A stretch of DNA of 6,684 bases from CAZRHR01 sp964599915 (GTDB taxonomy: Bacteria; Bacteroidota; Bacteroidia; CAIKAF01): contig CAZRHR010000103.1 of the NCBI GenBank assembly GCA_964599915.1, positions 1 through 6,684 of the forward strand. The letters are read 5' to 3'. A model generated the notes under the pieces. It made no database searches. It had not been told where the DNA came from and saw nothing but the letters and a program-made list of their open reading frames with translations. Shown here piece after piece: positions 1-5,172 of this stretch. The translations under genes were made by a program, and so were the position numbers. Each line of letters opens with the position of its first letter. Within the stretch, counting starts at the first letter, position 1.

Positions 1-47
1 AAACCAACGAGAAAATACCTTTTTAAAGATTAATTAACCCCAACTTT

Positions 48-55
48 TATCTTTG
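48..55 (+). promoter_or_regulatory. Bacteroidota-type -7 promoter element (TATCTTTG) for the tadA-like gene
   Basis: TATCTTTG matches the Bacteroidota sigma-factor -7 consensus TAnnTTTG perfectly. It lies in the AT-rich stretch 1-59, which holds no gene. In this promoter class the final G falls at about -5, which would put the transcription start at about position 60, the A of the ATG. No TTTG is visible at the expected -33 distance; only a T-rich run (about 20-24) and AT-rich sequence are there. The motif match is seen directly. Promoter activity and the leaderless start are inferred. Confidence 0.6.
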
Positions 56-59
56 ACCC

Positions 60-500
60 ATGGACATGTTTTCGGATGAATGGTTTATGCGAGAAGCTTT
101 GCGGGAAGCCGTGAAAGCCGCTGAAAAAGGTGAAGTGCCTGTGGGTGCCGTGGTGGCTGCCGGACACACCATTATTGCGCGTGGACACAACCTCACTGAA
201 ACGCTTAATGATGTCACCGCCCATGCAGAAATGCAAGTCATCACTTCCGCCAGCCATGCCATTGGCTCCAAATTTTTACAGGATACCGTTTTATACGTAA
301 CCTTGGAACCTTGTCTCATGTGCGCAGGTGCACTGCGATGGGCCCGGTGTAAAAGAATAGTCTTCGGCGCATACGACCAGAAATATGGATTCACCTCTTC
401 CACCGGAATCCTAGATCATATCGACGTAGTGGGAGGTGTGATGGAAGCCGATTGTAGCCGATTGCTCACGGATTTTTTCCGGGCCAAAAGAGGCCAATAA
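60..500 (+). CDS. tadA: TadA-type nucleoside deaminase (probable tRNA-specific adenosine-34 deaminase)
   Basis: This 146-residue cytosolic zinc enzyme belongs to the cytidine deaminase-like fold. Family members hydrolytically convert A34 to inosine in the tRNA-Arg(ACG) anticodon, widening wobble decoding. The zinc-site motif HAE is at residues 55-57 (His55 ligand, Glu57 proton shuttle). PCLMC is at 84-88, with Cys85 and Cys88 as ligands. The GEVPVGAVV segment (24-32) and Asn44 match the TadA N-terminal half, and the end (about 131-144, CSRLLTDFFRAKR) matches the usual TadA C-terminal helix. The stretch between the PCxxC helix and that end is a few residues shorter than in E. coli TadA, as I recall for other Bacteroidota members. 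ATG at 60 is chosen because the promoter lies 4 nt upstream; ATG at 66 would remove only two residues. A guanine or cytosine deaminase of the same superfamily is the main alternative. The gene converges on the glycosyltransferase with a 2-bp gap. Confidence 0.88.
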   Translation: MDMFSDEWFMREALREAVKAAEKGEVPVGAVVAAGHTIIARGHNLTETLNDVTAHAEMQVITSASHAIGSKFLQDTVLYVTLEPCLMCAGALRWARCKRIVFGAYDQKYGFTSSTGILDHIDVVGGVMEADCSRLLTDFFRAKRGQ

Positions 501-502
501 TT

Positions 503-1360
503 TCATTTTACTTTATGGGCCAATTGTTGGGCGCGCCAACGACTTAGCCAAAATCCCAGCCCATGTCTGGGCTCTCGCAATGCACCGGTAAAGGGTTGGC
601 CAAGGCGCAAATAATGCTTTTTAAAATAGGAAGGCATGATTCCCCAAGTGCGGGCAAATGTGGCTCTTCCATTATTCATGGGGCTTCGACCGGTGGTTTT
701 GGAACCAAAATGATAGACCCGTGCCGCACCTACGCCTTGAAACCAACGCACTCCGGTCGTCCAAATTTTCATGGAAAGATCCGGGTCGGAATAATTGCCG
801 GGGAAATATGCCTCGGTGTATCCACCTACTTCATCCCATAATTTGCGATGCATAAGGCTGGGGGGCCAGCTGGCGCCACTCCAATCTGGAAATGACAACT
901 GGGTGTAAGAGGCCAAAAGCTCCGCTTCCCGAAAACTTTGGGGGTCTTGCCCAAATGGCGCGGGCGCAATCACACACGGATTTCCTGTACGTTGAGGCTC
1001 CAATAAGGTGGCCGATATATACCAACGATGATCCGGACGCTGCATGGCTGCGGCTAACAAATGGATGTCCCATTCAGGCAGCACAAACATGTCGTCATTT
1101 AAATACAGCAAATAATCCGTGGTGGCCTTGGCGGCCAACTGATTCAAGGCTGCGCAAACACCTACATTATCAGGGGAATGGATATATGAAATGCCTTCCT
1201 GCTGCAACCAGTCCAACGTTCCATCTGTGCCTTCATTTACAAATACCAGCAGTTCATGGTCCACGGCATTATGTTGCCGTAAACTGCGAATACAAAGTTT
1301 TAAATAATCCAAGTTGTTCCAAGTGGGAATGAGGATGGAACAACGCGGCCATTTATTCAT
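503..1360 (-). CDS. Family 2 glycosyltransferase
   Basis: This 285-residue protein has a GT-A fold N-terminus. CSILIPTWNN (7-16) is the first beta strand and nucleotide-binding loop. ELLVFVNEGTDGTLDWL (36-52) is the second strand region typical of GT2 enzymes, and HSPDNVGVCAALNQ (61-74) is the conserved N-G-A-N type helix cap. YLNDDM (86-91) carries the DxD-like metal and nucleotide-sugar site. A GGYTEAYFPGNYSDPDLSMK block (179-198) corresponds to the acceptor-side acidic motif that supplies the catalytic base in inverting GT2 enzymes. No membrane segment is evident, so it probably acts at the cytosolic face of the membrane on lipid-linked or O-antigen-type glycans. Donor and acceptor cannot be read from the sequence. 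Its ATG overlaps the S41 protease stop in ATGAATAA (8 nt), which suggests coupled translation as the last gene of the leftward operon. Confidence 0.88.
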   Translation of the reverse strand: MNKWPRCSILIPTWNNLDYLKLCIRSLRQHNAVDHELLVFVNEGTDGTLDWLQQEGISYIHSPDNVGVCAALNQLAAKATTDYLLYLNDDMFVLPEWDIHLLAAAMQRPDHRWYISATLLEPQRTGNPCVIAPAPFGQDPQSFREAELLASYTQLSFPDWSGASWPPSLMHRKLWDEVGGYTEAYFPGNYSDPDLSMKIWTTGVRWFQGVGAARVYHFGSKTTGRSPMNNGRATFARTWGIMPSYFKKHYLRLGQPFTGALREPRHGLGFWLSRWRAQQLAHKVK

Positions 1361-3104
1361 CGCCAGGTTCTGTTTCCATGGATGGGTCGATGCTTTCTAC
1401 CTCATCCATGCGGATGGTGAAATCAGGCGATAAAATTTGTTGATAGCGCTTGGTATCCAACAAAATCTTAACCGCTTCGCGGACCTCCGGATCATCCGTG
1501 ATTTCTGAGGCAATGCGTCCCTTTCTATAATAATACCTTGCGACAATTTCCAACCTCAACAACCGCTCAATCTCGGAACGAAAAGTCAAAACATCTTCCT
1601 TCTTGATGGTTCGCTTTTTGGCGGTAAGGGTATTAAATTCGGCTTCTATCTGACTAAAATACTGCTCTTTGGTGGCCGTTTCCTTAAAACGCTCCAGCAT
1701 TTTTTCGCTTTCCGTGGTATAGTCGTATTTCTTATCCGAAATAAAGGTAAGGAAGTCTTGATAATCCTTTTCGGTGAGCTGAAACTGTTCTGCTGCTACA
1801 ATGGACGCATTGGCGAGACGGTAGCGGTTGGCAAAATCGAAAATCAGGTCATTGTTCATCAAGGCACGCACTACGTTGGCCATGCGTTGTGGTTTCACAG
1901 ATACATCCGGATAAACCCCAATGCCGTCGTACACTTTCCGTCCGATCCTGGTTTTAAATTCCTTTCTCAAGCTATCCGGCACGGGAGCCACAGAACCATC
2001 GGGGCGGCGCTGCTTGTAATCCAAAGCCTGAATGCACCTGCCGGATGGAATGTAGTATTTTGAAGTAGTAATTTTAAGTTGGGCGTTATACACCAACGGA
2101 CGCGTGGTTTGCACCAATCCTTTCCCAAAGGTTTTTTGTCCTAAAACCACCCCACGGTCCAAGTCCTGAATGGTACCTGACACAATTTCTGAAGCAGAAG
2201 CAGAACCACGGTTCACTAACACCACCAGGGCCATTGAGGTGTCGAGGGCGGGTAAAGTGGTGCGGTAGGTGCGGTTAAATTCTTGCACTTTTCCTCGGGT
2301 GGTTACCACCGGCTGCCCACGATCTACAAATACGTTGACCACATGAATGGCTTCTCTGAGCAATCCACCGGGGTTGCCTCTCAAATCCAAAATAACACCT
2401 TTTAGGGCGCCTTGACCCTTGAGTTTTTCCAACGCTTCCCGGACTTCACCACCGGCATTTTCTGTAAATCCTGCCAATTTGATGTAGCCAATTTGCTCAG
2501 GAAGCATACCATAATAAGGTACATTTTTAGATTTAATTTCTTCCCGCATGATTTGGATATCCAACAAGGTGCCTTGCTCACCTCCGCGAAGAATTTTTAT
2601 GGCCACTTGGGTTTGGGGTTGCCCTTTCATAAGGCGCACTACATCATCGGTTCCTTTGCCTACTACGGATTGTCCGGCCACTTCTACTACTTTATCGCCC
2701 GGCATGAGGCCGGCTTTGGCCGCAGGAGAATCTTCATACGGCTCTACGATGGTCACATAATTTCCTAATTTTCTCACCACAGCCCCAATACCTCCGTATC
2801 GCCCGGTCATGGACATGCGATGATTTTCCACTTCTGATTCCGGAATAAATACGGTGTAAGGGTCAAGGGTTTCCAGCATCGATTCCATGGCGGTCCGGGT
2901 GAGATCGCCCGGATTAACTTCGTCCACATAATACACATCCAGTTCCCGCATGAGCACGGAGAATATTTCCAAGTTTTTGGAAATTTCCCAAGAATTGCCA
3001 AAACTGAATAAAAAAGTAAGGGCCAAACCTGTCGCTAGTCCAGCTACATAGCCTTTCCCACGGGTCCAGCTTCGGCTAAAAAAATCATGAAGAATGCGCA
3101 TCAT
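1353..3104 (-). CDS. S41 family C-terminal processing peptidase (CtpA/Prc-like) with PDZ domain
   Basis: This 583-residue serine protease is anchored or exported by an N-terminal hydrophobic segment (about 17-37) and should act in the periplasm. A helical region leads to a PDZ domain (about 102-187) with the carboxylate-binding loop YGGIGAVV (103-110) and SPAAKAGLMPGDKV (126-139). The S41 core follows (about 200-360), with ILDLRGNPGG (238-247), GSASASE (300-306) and FGKGLVQ (326-332). By spacing against CtpB and Prc, the catalytic triad is Ser303, Lys328 and Gln332, and all are present. Family members cleave substrates at the C-terminus after the PDZ domain recognises the free tail. The C-terminal extension of about 200 residues after YPDVSVKP (398-405) is charged and probably helical, as in many Bacteroidota homologues; the protein ends in an acidic tail. 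The start codon lies inside rnpA (20-nt overlap). ATG at 3101 is an equally possible start and would remove one residue. Confidence 0.95.
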   Translation of the reverse strand: MMRILHDFFSRSWTRGKGYVAGLATGLALTFLFSFGNSWEISKNLEIFSVLMRELDVYYVDEVNPGDLTRTAMESMLETLDPYTVFIPESEVENHRMSMTGRYGGIGAVVRKLGNYVTIVEPYEDSPAAKAGLMPGDKVVEVAGQSVVGKGTDDVVRLMKGQPQTQVAIKILRGGEQGTLLDIQIMREEIKSKNVPYYGMLPEQIGYIKLAGFTENAGGEVREALEKLKGQGALKGVILDLRGNPGGLLREAIHVVNVFVDRGQPVVTTRGKVQEFNRTYRTTLPALDTSMALVVLVNRGSASASEIVSGTIQDLDRGVVLGQKTFGKGLVQTTRPLVYNAQLKITTSKYYIPSGRCIQALDYKQRRPDGSVAPVPDSLRKEFKTRIGRKVYDGIGVYPDVSVKPQRMANVVRALMNNDLIFDFANRYRLANASIVAAEQFQLTEKDYQDFLTFISDKKYDYTTESEKMLERFKETATKEQYFSQIEAEFNTLTAKKRTIKKEDVLTFRSEIERLLRLEIVARYYYRKGRIASEITDDPEVREAVKILLDTKRYQQILSPDFTIRMDEVESIDPSMETEPGDE

Positions 3105-3534
3105 GGGCGTCTAAGGATGAATGTTCTGCTAAATACGGCAAAACGGATTTGTTTAGCAAACGATGAAAGCCCTGCATTGTTTCACGGTGGTTAGGAATTT
3201 GGGGCGTCACAATGCTTAAAGATATCAAAAGGGTCGCATTTTCAGGGACATGAGGCCATAAGGTTTGCTTTTGTAGGCGGAACACCTCTTTTAACCTTCT
3301 TTTAATTTGATTTCGGCTTACGGCCTTCCTGAATTTTTTTTTGGGTGCCACGGCCACCATTTGCAGGGTTGCTTCACCTGGAAGGCTTGGTCTTAAGGCC
3401 GTAAGCACCACCAATGGGTGTGAAAAATGCTTTCGCGACCTGGAAAAAAGAAGTTGAAGGTCTGCCTTTCTACAAATGCGCTCGGCTTTGGGAAATGAGT
3501 AAATAGACTTATTTTTTTCCGCCGGACTTGGCAT
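3085..3534 (-). CDS. rnpA: Ribonuclease P protein component
   Basis: This 149-residue basic protein is the cofactor of the RNase P ribozyme, which removes 5' leaders from precursor tRNAs in the cytosol. FPKAERICRKADLQLLF (14-30) is the usual N-terminal motif with the conserved aromatic and basic residues that contact the pre-tRNA leader. The RNR signature is clear at 66-86, including KAVSRNQIKRRLKEVFR (70-86). The protein is somewhat longer than the usual 110-130 residues, with a short extra N-terminus and an Asp/His/Ser-rich C-terminal tail. ATG at 3534 lies 26 nt inside the hemD 3' end and is the only ATG that keeps the N-terminal motif; no clear Shine-Dalgarno precedes it. The 3' end overlaps the S41 gene by 20 nt. 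The Lys66-Lys68 codons form part of an A9 run on the coding strand (3334-3342). No rpmH, yidD or yidC gene flanks it here. Confidence 0.94.
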   Translation of the reverse strand: MPSPAEKNKSIYSFPKAERICRKADLQLLFSRSRKHFSHPLVVLTALRPSLPGEATLQMVAVAPKKKFRKAVSRNQIKRRLKEVFRLQKQTLWPHVPENATLLISLSIVTPQIPNHRETMQGFHRLLNKSVLPYLAEHSSLDAHDAHSS

Positions 3535-4270
3535 GCTGATCTTTCAAATACAAATCTATGGCCATGGCCATGGATGGCGCTTGGGGCATCGGTGCCATCA
3601 ACTGTACCGTTAAGCCTTTGCTTTTGGCCATTTCTGCGGTTTCTGTTCCAAACGTGGCAATGTGTAAATGCTTCTGGTCGAAATCCGGGAAATTGGCAAA
3701 CAAAGATTCGATTCCATTTGAGCTAAAAAATACCAGCATATCAAAACCATACAAATCCAGATCCTTCATATCTGAATACACCGTTTTATAAAAAATGGCT
3801 TTGGTAAAATTGACTTTGGTATTTTCCAAGAAAATGGTCACGGAGTCACGGTGCTTGTCTGAACAGGGAAAAATGAATTTCTCATCCTTGTTCTTTCGCA
3901 TGGGGTCAATCAGTTCTTCTAGCCCGGCTTTCCCATGAAAAATCTTGCGCTTGCGATAGACAATATATTTCTGGAGGTAAAGGGCAATGGCTTCGGTCGT
4001 ACAAAAATACTTGGTGGTTTCCGACACATTATAGCGCATTTCACCGGCCAACCTGAAATAATGGTCTACCGCGTTCTTGGAGGTCAGAATCACACATCCG
4101 TACTCTGCCAAGTCAATACGTTGCTTTCTTAATTCGGCAGCAGTGGAACCTTCTACATGAATAAAAGGACGGAAAGACAGCGTTACCTTATGGTTTTTCG
4201 CAATATCGAAATAGGGTGAACGGTCTGACTCGGGTTTGGGCTGACTTATAAAAATGTTCTTAATCTTCAT
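3509..4270 (-). CDS. hemD: Uroporphyrinogen-III synthase
   Basis: This 253-residue cytosolic enzyme cyclises hydroxymethylbilane and inverts ring D to give uroporphyrinogen III, the branch precursor of heme, siroheme and corrinoids. HemD is poorly conserved, and the call rests on its two-lobe pattern. CVILTSKNAVDHYF (59-72) and MLVFFSSNGIESLF (178-191) are the paired strand-loop-helix motifs (usually T-S-x-N/S-G/A) facing the active-site cleft. IATFGTETAEMAKSKGLTV (204-222) matches the conserved 'IG..T...L...G' segment. The protein is Lys-rich and the gene more AT-rich than its neighbours. ATG at 4270 gives the expected first strand (MKIKNIFISQPKP) and lies within an inverted repeat. The gene follows DUF4271 after 30 nt and overlaps rnpA by 26 nt. 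The DUF4271-hemD-rnpA order is known from other Bacteroidota and supports the assignment. Confidence 0.86.
   Translation of the reverse strand: MKIKNIFISQPKPESDRSPYFDIAKNHKVTLSFRPFIHVEGSTAAELRKQRIDLAEYGCVILTSKNAVDHYFRLAGEMRYNVSETTKYFCTTEAIALYLQKYIVYRKRKIFHGKAGLEELIDPMRKNKDEKFIFPCSDKHRDSVTIFLENTKVNFTKAIFYKTVYSDMKDLDLYGFDMLVFFSSNGIESLFANFPDFDQKHLHIATFGTETAEMAKSKGLTVQLMAPMPQAPSMAMAIDLYLKDQHAKSGGKK
3512..3518 (-). other. A7 homopolymer just before the hemD stop, inside the hemD/rnpA overlap
   Basis: On the coding strand hemD ends GGA AAA AAA TAA, so an A AAA AAA heptamer directly precedes the stop. The rnpA frame reads the same bases as GAA AAA AAT AAG. Loss of one A, by polymerase slippage or mutation, would give GGA AAA AAT AAG and join HemD in frame to RnpA. 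The run and its frames are seen directly. Whether slippage happens is unknown. Confidence 0.35.
3551..3558 (-). promoter_or_regulatory. Possible internal promoter element (TAGATTTG) for rnpA
   Basis: On the minus strand TAGATTTG matches TAnnTTTG and lies 16 nt upstream of the rnpA ATG, which predicts a 5' leader of about 12 nt. It falls within hemD codons (ATA GAT TTG, Ile-Asp-Leu), so coding constraint or chance could explain it. No TTTG is visible at the -33 distance. The match is seen; the function is a weak inference. Confidence 0.25.
3558..3573. repeat. Short tandem repeat of ATGGCC (2.7 copies) inside hemD
   Basis: ATGGCCATGGCCATGG is a hexamer repeat that is also palindromic (CCATGGCCATGG). 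On the hemD strand it encodes the Met-Ala-Met-Ala stretch at residues 234-237 (PSMAMAID). Unit gain or loss would keep the reading frame. It abuts the possible internal promoter of rnpA. It is too short to claim phase variation. Confidence 0.5.
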
Positions 4271-4279
4271 GTGATGAAG
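4265..4279 (-). promoter_or_regulatory. Inverted repeat enclosing the hemD start codon
   Basis: On the minus strand CTTCAT-CAC-ATGAAG is a perfect 6-bp inverted repeat with a 3-nt loop. The right arm is the first two codons of hemD (ATG AAG). In RNA it would form a small AU-rich hairpin that hides the start codon unless it is opened, for example by ribosomes finishing DUF4271 just upstream. As DNA it could also be an operator. The pairing is seen directly; a regulatory role is inferred. Confidence 0.35.
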
Positions 4280-4300
4280 GATTTCCCGGTTCTGTCCTGT

Positions 4301-5146
4301 TTATTTCCCGAAGTGGAGATAGCACCACCCTAGCGGAAGCAATTCAAGCGTACAAAGATACAAAAGGAAATAAAACAAAGGAATGCCTCTTTCGGACCAT
4401 GCCAAGCTCACCATGCGAAGTACATGCCAGCCCATGGACAACGCGCCTGAAAGCCATATCCAATCCAGCATATACCCTTGAAAAGCGGGTAAAAAAGCAT
4501 ACACAATCCAACCGGCCAATAAATGCAAACTCCACATGATATGGAATTGATAAGACAGTTGCATATGGGCCACACTCCATAACTCTATGCGGTAAATTCG
4601 CCCTAAAACCCCTAATCCAAGAATGCGGGCCACCGGTAAAAGCAATCCCGCCAACGCACCGCCTCCAATCCACCACCATTCCATGCCCGGAGCCATAGGA
4701 CGGATTTGGTGATACCCCCACAACAGGCTGGCCGACCAAAAGAAAATGGCACCAAAAAACACCCAAAATGGAGAAGGCGGCCAACCCGGTTCCTCATCCT
4801 CCAAGAACCGACGAAATGCCATGGGGCTGAACAAACTTTTCAAAAACAACTTCATGGCCGCAGACTTATAAAATTTCTGAACCACTAGTGTACCTATAAA
4901 CAGCAACCCAAATCCCATGACCACCGTTTGCATGGGGAAAGTATACGCCACAGGTAAAGTTACCGGCAAAGGGGCTGGGACATCACCCCTCAAAAAAGAG
5001 GGTTGCCACAACGTATCCTGAACCGCCTCCACGCTGTCTACATCCCACCGCTCTGCAATAGACAAACAGGAATAAGGCTTTTCCGGCACGGCCAAACTTA
5101 CCGGATTAGGAAAAGGTCCTGTTATGAAAGTAGAATCCGCAGACAT
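4301..5146 (-). CDS. DUF4271 family integral membrane protein, function unknown
   Basis: This 281-residue protein has a soluble, Pro-rich N-terminal part of about 70 residues. About six hydrophobic segments follow, at roughly 73-90, 126-145, 156-178, 203-220, 226-248 and 255-275. The ending FYFLLYLCTLELLPLGWCYL (258-277) matches the conserved C-terminus of DUF4271, a Bacteroidota family commonly encoded beside hemD. A charged cytosolic or periplasmic loop (FRRFLEDEEPG, 111-121) separates the first two segments. His202, His208 and His241 lie in or near membrane segments; such residues can bind metals or heme, but nothing here proves that. The start is ATG at 5146, four nt after a TAnnTTTG element; the next in-frame ATG would remove the whole N-terminal part. 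The nearest genes suggest a role linked to tetrapyrrole supply or membrane maturation, which is only inference from position. Confidence 0.82.
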   Translation of the reverse strand: MSADSTFITGPFPNPVSLAVPEKPYSCLSIAERWDVDSVEAVQDTLWQPSFLRGDVPAPLPVTLPVAYTFPMQTVVMGFGLLFIGTLVVQKFYKSAAMKLFLKSLFSPMAFRRFLEDEEPGWPPSPFWVFFGAIFFWSASLLWGYHQIRPMAPGMEWWWIGGGALAGLLLPVARILGLGVLGRIYRIELWSVAHMQLSYQFHIMWSLHLLAGWIVYAFLPAFQGYMLDWIWLSGALSMGWHVLRMVSLAWSERGIPLFYFLLYLCTLELLPLGWCYLHFGK

Positions 5147-5150
5147 GGCG

Positions 5151-5158
5151 CAAAGGTA
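5151..5158 (-). promoter_or_regulatory. Bacteroidota-type -7 promoter element (TACCTTTG) for DUF4271-hemD-rnpA
   Basis: On the minus strand TACCTTTG matches TAnnTTTG perfectly. It lies in the 26-nt gap between the SGNH gene and DUF4271. Four bases (CGCC) separate it from the DUF4271 ATG, the same spacing as at the tadA promoter, so a leaderless transcript is predicted. No TTTG occurs at the usual -33 distance; the nearest TTG (5187-5185) is 26 nt upstream. It would allow DUF4271, hemD, rnpA and the genes beyond to be expressed independently of the FAD and SGNH genes. Confidence 0.55.
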
Positions 5159-5172
5159 AGCATGGAATTGAT

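Noticed and set aside
1..47. A possible RNA gene, riboswitch or divergent gene in the left-edge sequence
   Set aside because: The stretch is short, AT-rich and shows no stable stem or open frame; TTAATTAA at 30-37 is a simple palindrome.
47..403. A 118-codon open frame on the minus strand opposite tadA
   Set aside because: It is antisense to a gene with intact zinc-site motifs and starts within the deaminase; no domain is visible.
526..540. GTTGG-GCGCG-CCAAC stem near the converging gene ends as a terminator
   Set aside because: It is only 5 bp, lies inside glycosyltransferase codons and is not followed by a T tract.
892..1332. A 146-codon open frame on the plus strand opposite the glycosyltransferase
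   Set aside because: It lies entirely antisense to a well-supported GT2 gene, has low-complexity shadow composition (many Pro, His, Trp, Cys) and no recognisable motif.
3094..3101. ATGCGCAT palindrome at the S41 start
   Set aside because: An 8-bp palindrome is expected by chance in a window this size, and it sits in doubly coding sequence.
4353..4360. TATCTTTG on the minus strand as a hemD promoter
   Set aside because: It encodes the conserved Tyr-Leu-Cys of the DUF4271 ending (TAT CTT TGT) and lies more than 80 nt from the hemD start, so codon constraint explains it.
4344..4784. A 146-codon minus-strand open frame overlapping DUF4271 in another phase
   Set aside because: DUF4271 has the expected membrane segments and conserved ending; this frame is a hydrophobic by-product of the same GC-rich sequence.
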